From Brachyspira sp. (GTDB lineage: Bacteria > Spirochaetota > Brachyspiria > Brachyspirales > Brachyspiraceae), in the NCBI RefSeq assembly GCF_029258575.1, contig NZ_JARHYI010000130.1, positions 1 to 35,354 of the forward strand: a stretch of DNA of 35,354 nt, given 5' to 3'. A program made the translations under genes and the position numbers. Each line of letters opens with the position of its first letter. The stretch's first letter is position 1. A model generated the notes under the pieces. The model saw only the letters and a program-made list of their open reading frames with translations. It did no database searches and had not been told where the DNA came from. Shown piece after piece: positions 1 through 9,493 of this stretch.

Positions 1-83
1 AAAATTTTTATTACTATTGATTTTAATCTTTATTATTAATATAATATTTAACCTAGAAAAAATTTAGTTTTAGAGTATATTAA

Positions 84-845
84 ATGCGTTCCAAAAGAAT
101 ATATAACATAAAAACTTTTATTTATAATAATAAAATAGTAACTTTGGATCAAATATGCAATGAATTTAAAATATCCAAAAGCACCATAAGAAGAGATATA
201 CAGGATTTATTATCATCTGATAAAAGATTCAAAAAAATATATGGCGGTATAAAATTAGATTCTGAAAATAGCTCTGTACCTTTCAATGAAAGAAAAATTA
301 CAAATGCTGAAAATAAAATATTAATAGCAAAAAAAGCAGCTGAATTAGTTAAAGATAATGATATTATATTTATAGATTTTGGTACAACTGTTTTGAATAT
401 AGTAGATTATTTAAAGCATATAAAGAATCTTACAGTTATAACAAATAATTTGGAAGTTATATATAAAACTATAAATTATGAAAATATGAATGTCATATCT
501 TTATCAGGAGTACTTGATAGAAAAAATTTATCATTGCTTGGAGCATCAAGTGCTAATATACTTAAAACTTTTAATATATCAAAATGTTTTATGTCCACAA
601 CAGGTTTATCAGTTACAAATGGCGTTACTGATTTATCTGCATTAGAATCTGAAATAAAATCTATGGCGGTTATTAAAAGTAAAATGGTAGTTCTATTAGC
701 TGATAAAAGTAAATTCAATTGTATCTCATTACAAACATATTGTAATCTCAATCAAATTCATAAATTAATAACAGATGAAATGCCTCCTGATGATATCTAT
801 TCCCATCTAAAAGAAAATAATATTGATATTTTAGTTATAAAATAA
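84..845 (+). CDS. DeoR-family transcriptional regulator
   Basis: N-terminal HTH (ICNEFKISKSTIRRDIQDL) and C-terminal DeoR sensor domain (IFIDFGTTVLNIVDYL...LTVITNNLEV); lies upstream of a PTS operon. Confidence 0.93.
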   Translation: MRSKRIYNIKTFIYNNKIVTLDQICNEFKISKSTIRRDIQDLLSSDKRFKKIYGGIKLDSENSSVPFNERKITNAENKILIAKKAAELVKDNDIIFIDFGTTVLNIVDYLKHIKNLTVITNNLEVIYKTINYENMNVISLSGVLDRKNLSLLGASSANILKTFNISKCFMSTTGLSVTNGVTDLSALESEIKSMAVIKSKMVVLLADKSKFNCISLQTYCNLNQIHKLITDEMPPDDIYSHLKENNIDILVIK

Positions 846-891
846 TAATTCTCTAAATTCTTATCATTTTAAATTAAAACCATAGAATTTT

Positions 892-943
892 TTGACAATA
901 TTTTAATTAAGTCATTGACAAGTTTTAATTATTTTTATATAAT
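892..943 (+). promoter_or_regulatory. Consensus sigma70-type promoter (TTGACA 915-920, N17, TATAAT 938-943) within a 23-bp-spaced direct repeat TTGACAAnnTTTTAATTA
   Basis: Direct reading of the DeoR-PTS intergenic region; two TTGACAA..TTTTAATTA copies begin at 892 and 915. Confidence 0.7.
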
Positions 944-978
944 TATAATATAAAAATAATTATTTTGAGGTTATATTT

Positions 979-1434
979 ATGGACTTTATATCAGAATTTA
1001 ATATTTTTTTGAGTAAGTCTTGCTCAAGTAAAGAAGAGTTATTTGACTTTTTATCAGGAGTTTCAAAAGATTTAGGTATATCAAATGATGCTGATGAAGT
1101 GAAGAAAGGATTATTTGATAGGGAGAATGAAGGCTGCACTATTATAGGTGATATGATAGCTATGCCTCATGCCAGATCAGAAGCTATAAATAAACTTCAG
1201 GTTATATTGGTATTATTAGAAAATCCAATTGAATATAATAAAGATGAAAATATAGATTTAGCATATTCCATACTAGCTCCATTAAAGGCAAATAATGAAT
1301 TTATAGATGCATTGAGTTCTGTTGCGACTATTGTACAGAATGATGAACTTCAGGCATTGATAAGAAATTCCAAAAAAGGAGATGAATCAAAGATTATATC
1401 AAAGATGGAAGAAGTATTAAAGAACAATGTATAA
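979..1434 (+). CDS. PTS fructose-type EIIA component
   Basis: PTS_EIIA type 2 pattern: VKKGLFDRENEGCTIIGDMIAMPHAR (active-site His) and downstream IIBC. Confidence 0.9.
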   Translation: MDFISEFNIFLSKSCSSKEELFDFLSGVSKDLGISNDADEVKKGLFDRENEGCTIIGDMIAMPHARSEAINKLQVILVLLENPIEYNKDENIDLAYSILAPLKANNEFIDALSSVATIVQNDELQALIRNSKKGDESKIISKMEEVLKNNV

Positions 1435-1476
1435 GATTATAAAAATATAATTAAAAAAACAAGGAGAAATTTTATT

Positions 1477-2865
1477 ATGAAAATAGTAGCAATTACATCT
1501 TGTCCTACTGGTGTAGCCCATACTTATATGGCTGCTAGTGCTTTGAAAAAATCTGCATTATCAAATAATGTTGAAATTAAAGTTGAAACTCAAGGTTCTG
1601 ATGGTATTGGAAATCCATTAACAGCTGATGATATAAAGAATGCAGATTATGTTTTATTTGCAGCTGATAAACCTGTTGAAGATAAAGATAGATTTATCGG
1701 AAAGAAAATAATAGAAGTTCCTGTAACTGAAGCGGTAAAAAATTCTGATATTTTGATAAAAAATATAATAAGTGGAAATATTAAATCATATACTTTAGAG
1801 TCTTCTTCAGATGAAGATTTAGATGATCTTCTTCAAACTTCTTCAAGAAAAGGAATATACAAACATTTAATGGCTGGATTTTCAAATATGCTTCCTTTTA
1901 TTATAGCAGGAGGTATATGTATAGGTATTTCATTTGCATTTGGAATAACAGCGTCAAATCCTCAATCTGCTGATTATAATCCTATAGCTGGATTTTTTGA
2001 TACAATAGGAGGAGGAAAAGTAGGAGCTTTTAGTTTAATTATAGCTATATTATCTGCTTATATTGCTAATAGTGTAGGCGGTAAATCAGCATTTATGCCA
2101 GGTATGGTAGCTGGTTTATTGGCTAATTATTATAAGACTGGATTTTTAGGCGGTATATTGTCTGGTTTTGTAGCTGGATATGTTGCTATATTATTAAAGA
2201 AATTATTGAATAATTTACCTAAATCTATTTCAAGTTTGAAAGGTGCATTATTATATCCTTTATTCGGCTTAATTTTAACTTGTTTGATATTATGGCCCAT
2301 ATTTATGCCTATAGCTAAATTGATGGATTTAATGGTTCAGGGACTTAATGGTATAGGTGCATCTCATAAAGGAATAATAGGTTTGATAGTTGCTGGAATG
2401 ATGGCTACTGATATGGGTGGACCTATAAATAAAACAGCAGGATTATTTGCTAATGCGGCTTTTGCTTCTGGAAATCCTGATTTTATGAGTGCTATGATGG
2501 CAGGGGGAATGGTTCCTCCTTTGGGAATAGCTTTATGTACAACATTATTTGCTAAATATTTCACTGAAACAGAGAGAAAGGCTGGTAAAACTTGTTATTT
2601 TTTAGGTGCTTGTTTTATTACAGAAGGAGTAATCCCTTTTGCCGTATCAGATCCTATAAAAGTGATAACTTCATCTATAATAGGTGCTATGGTTTCAGGT
2701 TTTTTTACTCAGTATTTCAATATTGTTATGATGGCTTCACATGGAGGTATTTTTGTAATACCTATAACAAATAAACCTATATTATATACTGTAATAATAA
2801 TTTTAGGTTCTGTTATCACTGCTTTAGTTTTAGGTTTTTGGAAAAAATTTTCTGTAAAGAATTAA
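1477..2865 (+). CDS. PTS fructose-type EIIBC component
   Basis: IIB motif ITSCPTGVAHTYMAASAL; IIC membrane domain with GGPINKTAG and SHGGIFV motifs. Confidence 0.93.
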   Translation: MKIVAITSCPTGVAHTYMAASALKKSALSNNVEIKVETQGSDGIGNPLTADDIKNADYVLFAADKPVEDKDRFIGKKIIEVPVTEAVKNSDILIKNIISGNIKSYTLESSSDEDLDDLLQTSSRKGIYKHLMAGFSNMLPFIIAGGICIGISFAFGITASNPQSADYNPIAGFFDTIGGGKVGAFSLIIAILSAYIANSVGGKSAFMPGMVAGLLANYYKTGFLGGILSGFVAGYVAILLKKLLNNLPKSISSLKGALLYPLFGLILTCLILWPIFMPIAKLMDLMVQGLNGIGASHKGIIGLIVAGMMATDMGGPINKTAGLFANAAFASGNPDFMSAMMAGGMVPPLGIALCTTLFAKYFTETERKAGKTCYFLGACFITEGVIPFAVSDPIKVITSSIIGAMVSGFFTQYFNIVMMASHGGIFVIPITNKPILYTVIIILGSVITALVLGFWKKFSVKN

Positions 2866-2891
2866 TATAAATAATTGGGAGGAATAAAATT

Positions 2892-3752
2892 ATGTCTATT
2901 GTAACTTTAAAAGATGCTTTGAATAGAGCAAAAAAAGATAAATATGGTATAGGAGCTTTTAATATAAGTTCTTTTACTTTTTTAGAAACAGTTATTGAAG
3001 CTGCTGAAGCTAAGAGGAGTCCTGTTATAGTACAAATTGCTGAAGGTCATATAGCTGATATGCCTCGTTTTGATTCTTTTTGTAAAGCTGTTGTAAATAT
3101 GGCTTCTTCAGCATCAATTCCTGTTGTGGTGCATTTGGATCATGGTCAAACATTACCTATTGTTATGATATGTATACAAAATGGTTTTTCTTCTATAATG
3201 ATGGATGCTTCTTCTTATCCTTATGAAGAGAATATTAAAAAGACTAAGGAGATAGTTGATATATGTCATAGTGTAGGAATATCTGTGGAAGGGGAATTAG
3301 GAACTATTGGTGGAGCTGAGGCTAATATTGTAAGAGAAGAAGATGCATTTACAAATCCTGATGAAGCTTTAGATTTTGTAAATAAAACACAAATAGATGC
3401 TTTGGCTATATCTATAGGAAATGTTCATGGAAATTATAAGGGAGAACCTAAATTAGATTTTGAAAGATTGGAAAATATATCTAAAGCAACTAATTTACCT
3501 TTAGTTTTGCATGGTGGCTCTGGAATATATGATGATGATTTCAGAAAGGCTGTTACTCTTGGAATATGCAAGATAAATTTCTATACTGGAAATTGCAAAT
3601 CTGCTGGTAAAGCTGTTATGGATTTCGTTAAAGAAGATCCTGAAAAAAATGGTACTGATTTAATGAAATTGATTAAGGGTATAAGAAAAAATGTTTATGA
3701 AACTGTTTGCCACAATATTGATGTATTTGGAAGTTCAAATAAGGCTTGGTAA
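2892..3752 (+). CDS. Class II fructose/ketose-bisphosphate aldolase
   Basis: GIGAFNISSFTFLETVIEAAE, VVVHLDHGQ, SVEGELGTIGG, LVLHGGSGI; class II Zn-aldolase pattern. Confidence 0.93.
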   Translation: MSIVTLKDALNRAKKDKYGIGAFNISSFTFLETVIEAAEAKRSPVIVQIAEGHIADMPRFDSFCKAVVNMASSASIPVVVHLDHGQTLPIVMICIQNGFSSIMMDASSYPYEENIKKTKEIVDICHSVGISVEGELGTIGGAEANIVREEDAFTNPDEALDFVNKTQIDALAISIGNVHGNYKGEPKLDFERLENISKATNLPLVLHGGSGIYDDDFRKAVTLGICKINFYTGNCKSAGKAVMDFVKEDPEKNGTDLMKLIKGIRKNVYETVCHNIDVFGSSNKAW

Positions 3753-3771
3753 TAATTAAATCTTTATTTTA

Positions 3772-3803
3772 GGTACAAATAAAAAATTGTTTGTACCTTT
3801 TTT
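3772..3803 (+). terminator. Rho-independent terminator of the PTS/aldolase operon
   Basis: GGTACAAA...TTTGTACC stem followed by TTTTTT. Confidence 0.85.
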
Positions 3804-3897
3804 GTGTATAATTTTTGTTTTTATGATAAAACTCTTATTTTAAAGAAACTACTGAATAATATTTTATAATAAAAAAATCATATATTTGAGAAATTTG

Positions 3898-3926
3898 TTG
3901 ACAAAAATGTATATAAATACTATAAT
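3898..3926 (+). promoter_or_regulatory. Consensus sigma70-type promoter for the alcohol dehydrogenase
   Basis: TTGACA 3898-3903, 17-nt spacer, TATAAT 3921-3926; RBS AGGAG upstream of ATG 3961. Confidence 0.8.
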
Positions 3927-3960
3927 TATAGTGCAAAAAATAAATTTTAGGAGTTTAAAA

Positions 3961-5130
3961 ATGGCTAGATTTACCATACCTAGAGATTTATACTATGGCG
4001 ATAATGCTATGGAAGAATTAAAAAACTTAAAAGGTTATAAAAAAGCTATAATTGTTACAGGCGGTTCTTCTATGAAAAAAGGAGGATTCCTAGTAAAATG
4101 TGAGCAGATATTAAAAGACACTGGTTTAGAAGTAAAAATTTATGACGGTGTTGAGCCTGATCCTTCTATAGAAACAGTTTATAAGGGTGCTGAGGCTATG
4201 AGAGAATTTAATCCTGATGTAATAGTAGCATTAGGCGGTGGTTCTTCTATCGATGCTGCTAAAGCTATGTGGGTATTCTATGAATATCCTGAGAAAAAAT
4301 TCGATGATATTAAAACTCCTTTCACTATGCCTAAACTTAGAAAGAAAGCTATATTTGTAGCAATTCCTTCTACAAGCGGTACAGCTTCAGAAGTTACAGC
4401 ATTCTCCGTTATAACTGATTATTCTACAAACATTAAATACCCATTAGCAGATTTTGAAATTACTCCTGATATTGCAATACTTGATTATTCTATACCTATG
4501 ACTATGCCTGAAAAAATATCTGCTGATACTGGTATGGATGCTTTGACTCACTCTGTAGAAGCTTATGTTGCATGTCTTAGAAGCGATATAACTGATGCTT
4601 TGGCTATTAAAGCTATTGATATGATTGTTCATAATATAGAAAAAGCAGCAAAAGGCGATAAAGAGGGAAGAGCAAAACTTCATGTGGCTCAGTGTTTAGC
4701 TGGTATGTCTTTCTCTAATGCTTTACTTGGTATAGTTCATAGTTTAGCTCATAAAACAGGTGCGGAGTTCCACATTACTCATGGAAGATGCAATGCTATA
4801 CTTCTTCCTTATGTTATTCAGTATAATTCAAAAGTTTGTGCTGACAGATTTGCAGATATTGCTAGAATGCTTAAACTTTCTGGAAACACCGATGCTGAGC
4901 TTACTGCTTCTTTAGTAAATAAAGTTAAAGAGTTGAATGCTAAATTAGGCATTAAACAAACTTACAAAGAAAACGGCGTAGCTGAAGATCATTTCAAACA
5001 AAAATGTGATGAAATAGTTAAAAATGCAGTTGCTGATCCTTGTACTGGTTCTAACCCAAGAGAAACAGATGTTACCAATATGAAAAAAGTGTTAGAAGCA
5101 GCTTATTACGGACATGATGTTAACTTTTAA
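3961..5130 (+). CDS. Iron-containing alcohol dehydrogenase
   Basis: Fe-ADH signatures: GGGSSIDAAKAMWV, PSTSGTASEVTAFSVI, GMDALTHSVEAYV, HSLAHKTGAEFHITHGRCNA. Start moved from the track's 3886 to 3961 because 3886 lies upstream of the promoter and 3961 has an RBS. Confidence 0.93.
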   Translation: MARFTIPRDLYYGDNAMEELKNLKGYKKAIIVTGGSSMKKGGFLVKCEQILKDTGLEVKIYDGVEPDPSIETVYKGAEAMREFNPDVIVALGGGSSIDAAKAMWVFYEYPEKKFDDIKTPFTMPKLRKKAIFVAIPSTSGTASEVTAFSVITDYSTNIKYPLADFEITPDIAILDYSIPMTMPEKISADTGMDALTHSVEAYVACLRSDITDALAIKAIDMIVHNIEKAAKGDKEGRAKLHVAQCLAGMSFSNALLGIVHSLAHKTGAEFHITHGRCNAILLPYVIQYNSKVCADRFADIARMLKLSGNTDAELTASLVNKVKELNAKLGIKQTYKENGVAEDHFKQKCDEIVKNAVADPCTGSNPRETDVTNMKKVLEAAYYGHDVNF

Positions 5131-5154
5131 TTAATATATTTTAATAATAGTTTT

Positions 5155-5189
5155 ACCCAAGTATTATTTATTAATGCTTGGGTTTTTTT
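5155..5189 (+). terminator. Rho-independent terminator after the alcohol dehydrogenase
   Basis: ACCCAAGTATTA...TAATGCTTGGGT stem then poly-T. Confidence 0.88.
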
Positions 5190-5307
5190 ATTATTTTTTA
5201 ATAATACTACGCATATTGAGCATACTTATAATAAATTAATTGCAATTTAAATAATAATAGTCAAACATTAACCTTGCTTTAAATAAGTAAAAAATCTGAA
5301 TATAGTT

Positions 5308-5389
5308 GGGTTGTCAGTTATATTTTTAGTCTAGACTTTAAATATAAAAAAAATTAATTTAAAAATTAAACAGAAAATCTAAAGGGCGG
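5308..5389 (+). repeat. Degenerate copy A of the ~85-bp G-end intergenic element
   Basis: Head agTTGGGTTGtCAGTTAT, tail CTAAAGGGCGGTAT; outer G-to-G length 82. Confidence 0.6.
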
Positions 5390-5462
5390 TATTTTTTTAT
5401 AAATTATAAATTATATAATGTATTTGAATGTCATTATCATAATTTAAAAACATTAAATAAAA

Positions 5463-5504
5463 TAAAGGGCTTATCCTTGATTAAAAGTAAAAGCCCTTAT
5501 TTTT
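5463..5504 (-). terminator. Hairpin terminator of the minus-strand AGCS gene
   Basis: AAGGGCTT...AAGCCCTT stem; T-rich flank on the minus strand. Confidence 0.7.
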
Positions 5505-5531
5505 CATTAAGTTAATTTTGTAATTTACAAA

Positions 5532-6941
5532 TCAATTTTTATCATCCCATTGAGTAATAGCATCATCAGTTTTTAAATCTTCTATTAAGTTTTTATGGAA
5601 TTCAGGCTCTTTATGTTCCTTGAGCTGACTAACATAATGTCTAGTAAGTAAGTAGATAGGTTTATTAAGAATTACCATTATGATGATGTTTAATAAAGCC
5701 ATAAAGCCCATAAACATATCTCCTGCTCCCCATATAGTTTTGAACTCGGCTAATGATCCTGCAAATACCATACCTATAGTCATAAGCCCTACTATTAAAT
5801 AAGATACAAAACTATCTTTTACAGCAGTAGCACCTGTTTTTATATAGAAGAAATTTCCTAATATAGAACTGTATGAGAAAAATAAGATACATACAGTAAT
5901 AAAAATAGAACCAAAACTTCCTAAATGTGATTCCATAGCATATTGGAATAAATTGATACCTTCTATAGATTTAATTTGTTCCATAGCTTTAGGAGATAAA
6001 AGAAGTATGAATCCAGAGATAGAACATATTAATATAGTATCAGTAAATACAGAAAACATTTGTATAAGACCCTGTTTACAAGGGTGAGAAGTATGAGCAG
6101 CAGCTGCAGCATGCGGAGCACCTCCCATACCTGCCTCATTTGAGAATAATCCCCTTTTTAAACCATTTGAAATAGTTATACCTATTGCTCCCCCAAAAAC
6201 AGCACTAGGTTTGAAAGCCTGTATAAAAATATTTTGAAATGCAGCAGGTACTGAATGCAAATTAGTAAAGAATATGAAAAGTCCCATAAGTATATAAGGT
6301 ATAGCCATAACAGGAACTATGAATACACATGCATGAGTTATAGTATCTCTTTTTTTACTGAATAATATTATACCTGTAATCACTGTTAAAATAATAGCAG
6401 TTATATTAACAGATATATTATATTTTGATAATGCATTTGATATTGTATTAGCCTGAACACCATTAAATGTTGTATAGGTAAATATCATACATAATGCAAA
6501 TAATATAGCCAATACAGGTTTTTTTAATTTGCTTTTGATGTAGAAAGAAGCTCCTCCTATAAACTTTCCAGTAGAATCTTTTTCTTTATAAAGCTGAGCC
6601 AATGTACTTTCAGTAAAAGCCAAACTTCCGCCTAAAAGTGCCATAAGCCACATCCAAAATAAAGCACCAGGTCCTCCAGCAGAAACAGCTCCCATAACAC
6701 CAGTAATATTTCCTGTACCAACTCTTGAGGCAGTACTTATACAAAAACTTACAAATCCTGAAACTCCATCACCTTTTTCATGCTTTGAAAATAAAAGCTT
6801 TAAAGCATGTATTGAATGTGATATTTGTATGCCTCTTAATCTTATAGTAAAGAAAATAGATATTACTAAAAATACTGTCAATAACAAATAACCATACATT
6901 ACATTATTTGTATTCGTTATTATATCATTAATAATTTTCAT
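5532..6941 (-). CDS. Sodium/alanine symporter family (AGCS) protein
   Basis: VGTGNITGVMGAVSAGGPGALFWMW, GLFSNEAGMGGAPHAAAAAHTSHP, GNFFYIKTGA; typical AGCS motifs. Confidence 0.93.
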   Translation of the reverse strand: MKIINDIITNTNNVMYGYLLLTVFLVISIFFTIRLRGIQISHSIHALKLLFSKHEKGDGVSGFVSFCISTASRVGTGNITGVMGAVSAGGPGALFWMWLMALLGGSLAFTESTLAQLYKEKDSTGKFIGGASFYIKSKLKKPVLAILFALCMIFTYTTFNGVQANTISNALSKYNISVNITAIILTVITGIILFSKKRDTITHACVFIVPVMAIPYILMGLFIFFTNLHSVPAAFQNIFIQAFKPSAVFGGAIGITISNGLKRGLFSNEAGMGGAPHAAAAAHTSHPCKQGLIQMFSVFTDTILICSISGFILLLSPKAMEQIKSIEGINLFQYAMESHLGSFGSIFITVCILFFSYSSILGNFFYIKTGATAVKDSFVSYLIVGLMTIGMVFAGSLAEFKTIWGAGDMFMGFMALLNIIIMVILNKPIYLLTRHYVSQLKEHKEPEFHKNLIEDLKTDDAITQWDDKN

Positions 6942-7036
6942 TTTTTATCCTTATTCTTAAGATTTTAGATATTATATTATACAATAAATATATATTTTTT
7001 GATACATGAAAAAATATAAAAATTACCGTTCTTATT

Positions 7037-8230
7037 TTACTTCAAAGAATCAAGCTTTTTTATAACTTCGCTTTTTTTCTTCATGTATCTGTCATAAAGT
7101 ACTGGATTGGGTTTCTCATTATTTATGATATAAAGATTATAATTAATAGTTTCAAGAAGTTTATTATAATATATTTGAGAATTATATTTATCTCCCAAAT
7201 TATAATATATTTCAGATAATTCCTCCAAAGACTCATCATCATTTTTATTTATATCTATTATTTTTTTTAGATACTCTATTACTATATTTCCATTTTTGTT
7301 CATATCCCTTTTTAGAAGATATACAGCATCTTTTATTATATTGGCATCTTTATCATAAATTTCTATAGATTTATGATAATATATTGAAGCATTATCATAA
7401 TCATTTTTTAATATATATGCTTTGGCTAATTTTTCATAATATATATAATAATATTTTTTTGCCTCTATAGCATTAAGATAATGTTCTATACTTTTTTCTA
7501 TATCTTCAAAAGTAACATTAACTTTATATTTACTATAATAAAAATCCCCTAAAGTAGATATAGAATAATGATTATCTTTGCCCAAATATTTGATTGTATT
7601 ATCAGATATTATTTTTATATCATTAATAGCAGTATTATCTCCTATTGTCATCAGATATTCCAGATAATCTATATTAAAATAAATATTATCTTTATAAAAA
7701 TTAAAGAAATATTTGTAAATATCTGTATTAGCAATATCAACTATTTTTTTGCTGTAATAACCTATAAGAGAAATATATTCTTCTTCAGTTATAAGATTAT
7801 ATTCTTTATTAATAGAAGAGTATGAATATATATGTTTCAAAACTTTATTTATAGTTTCAAATAATTTTTCTTCTTTGCAGAAAATATTTTTTTCAAACCA
7901 TTCATCAGGTTTTTTCCTATTATATACTACATAATTAAATATAAAACCTTTTTTGTATTCAGTTATATTATATAGAATTGAAATATCTGCATTATTATTA
8001 ATTGTAAGTTCTTTAATTTTTGATTTTATTTTTTTATAATCATTTGTTTTATCTGAAGGGATTATATAGTAATCGGAATATAGAAATAGATTTTTTGTTA
8101 TAAGATCATGAGAGGCATATATTGCATAATTATCAGAGAAATCCGTTTTAAAAATTAAAATTTTTTTTTGGGCAAAAGATATGCTTCCAATAAGAAAAAA
8201 TATAAAAAATAATTTCTTTATCATATTCAA
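7037..8230 (-). CDS. TPR-repeat protein with signal peptide
   Basis: MIKKLFFIFFLIGSISFAQ leader; repeated helical units such as AYILKNDYDNASIYYHKSIEIYDKD and IYYNLGDKYNSQIYYNKLLE. Confidence 0.7.
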   Translation of the reverse strand: MNMIKKLFFIFFLIGSISFAQKKILIFKTDFSDNYAIYASHDLITKNLFLYSDYYIIPSDKTNDYKKIKSKIKELTINNNADISILYNITEYKKGFIFNYVVYNRKKPDEWFEKNIFCKEEKLFETINKVLKHIYSYSSINKEYNLITEEEYISLIGYYSKKIVDIANTDIYKYFFNFYKDNIYFNIDYLEYLMTIGDNTAINDIKIISDNTIKYLGKDNHYSISTLGDFYYSKYKVNVTFEDIEKSIEHYLNAIEAKKYYYIYYEKLAKAYILKNDYDNASIYYHKSIEIYDKDANIIKDAVYLLKRDMNKNGNIVIEYLKKIIDINKNDDESLEELSEIYYNLGDKYNSQIYYNKLLETINYNLYIINNEKPNPVLYDRYMKKKSEVIKKLDSLK

Positions 8231-8316
8231 ACAATATACAATATAAATATTAAAAAATCTATACTTGTATTTTATTTTGTAACATTATATCATTATAAAA
8301 ATCATTAGGAGATTAT

Positions 8317-9165
8317 ATGTCAAATATTTTAGACGGAAAAGAATTATCAAAAAAAATAAAAGAGAGAATAAAAAAGGAAGTAGAACTTTTTGAAAGAAAG
8401 CCAAGAATAGATTTTTTATATTTTGAAGATGATAAATCTACTGAAGTATATTTTACAAGAGCTAAGAAACAGGCTGAGAATATTGGCATTATAGGTTCAC
8501 TTCATAATCTTCCTGTAAATACATCAGAAAAAGATTTTTTAACTTTAATAGAATATTTAAATAAAGAAAAAGAAACCAGTGCAATAATGATTCAAATGCC
8601 TTTACCTAAGCATATAAATAAAAAGAATGTTTGTGAAACTATTTCAATAGAGAAGGATGTTGATGCTATATCACATATTAATTTGGGTAGGATATTTATA
8701 GGAGATAGCAATTTAGCTCCTTGTACTGCCAAAAGTGCTATGGCATTATTGGAAGAATCTGGAGTAAAAATAGAGGGTGCGAATGCTGTTATTATAGGAA
8801 GAAGTGAAATAGTTGGTAAGCCTTTAGCTCATTTACTTTTACAGAAATCTGCCACTGTTACTATAGCTCATTCAAAGACTAAAAATTTGAAAGATATTTG
8901 TAAGAATGCTGATATATTATGCGTATCTATAGGAAAGGCTGAGTTTATAACAGGAGAATATATAAAAGAAGGAGCTGTTGTTATTGATATAGGAATCAAT
9001 GTATTGAATGACGGTTCTTTGAAAGGCGATGTAAATTTTGAAGAGGCATCAAAAATTGCTTCTTATATTACTCCAGTACCAAATGGGGTAGGAAGTGTAA
9101 CTGTTGCTATGCTTTTTGATAATTTGATTTACCTGCACAAAAATATAATTAATAAAAATAATTAA
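8317..9165 (+). CDS. folD: Bifunctional methylenetetrahydrofolate dehydrogenase/cyclohydrolase
   Basis: VQMPLP-like MIQMPLPKH, PCTAKSAMALLEESG, VIIGRSEIVGKPLAHLLL, TPVPNGVGSVTVAMLFDN. Confidence 0.95.
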   Translation: MSNILDGKELSKKIKERIKKEVELFERKPRIDFLYFEDDKSTEVYFTRAKKQAENIGIIGSLHNLPVNTSEKDFLTLIEYLNKEKETSAIMIQMPLPKHINKKNVCETISIEKDVDAISHINLGRIFIGDSNLAPCTAKSAMALLEESGVKIEGANAVIIGRSEIVGKPLAHLLLQKSATVTIAHSKTKNLKDICKNADILCVSIGKAEFITGEYIKEGAVVIDIGINVLNDGSLKGDVNFEEASKIASYITPVPNGVGSVTVAMLFDNLIYLHKNIINKNN

Positions 9166-9170
9166 TAAAT

Positions 9171-9273
9171 ATAGGCAATGTTAATAAGATTATAGTAATA
9201 GATAATCTTTCAATGGTTTTTAATATAATATTAGCTACAATATTTTTAAATGAAACTTTAAATATAAAATCCG
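9171..9273 (+). pseudogene. Remnant of an EamA/DMT transporter C-terminus
   Basis: Frame reads GNVNKIIVIDNLSMVFNIILATIFLNETLNIKS, resembling the EamA stretch (I)DKLSVVF..ilailfLgEkl; no full gene. Confidence 0.6.
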
Positions 9274-9276
9274 CTT

Positions 9277-9362
9277 GGGTGGGTATTAACAATTCTCATT
9301 TGGCATTAATGAAAATAAAAGTTCTATTTGATTAATAAAATTTTTAAGTCTAGAGGGTGGGG
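9277..9362 (+). repeat. Copy B of the ~85-bp G-end element
   Basis: Head CTTGGGTGGGTA, tail TAGAGGGTGGGGTATGTAA; outer G-to-G length 86. Confidence 0.8.
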
Positions 9363-9493
9363 TATGTAATAAAAATTTTATTCTTAATACTAATTCTTTT
9401 TAATTTATTTAATTCTTTATATATACATTAAAAACTTGAAAAAATTATAACTTATACTAAAATATATATATGATTTTATTTAAGAGGCAGTTA

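Noticed and set aside
476-751. Minus-strand ORF antisense to the DeoR gene
   Set aside because: Shadow ORF inside a well-supported CDS; no family resemblance.
2364-2774. ORFs 2364-2564(-) and 2592-2774(+) inside the PTS EIIBC gene
   Set aside because: Out-of-frame/antisense shadows of a clear membrane protein gene.
3886-3960. N-terminal 25-aa extension of the alcohol dehydrogenase ORF
   Set aside because: It spans a consensus promoter; the true start is ATG 3961 with an RBS.
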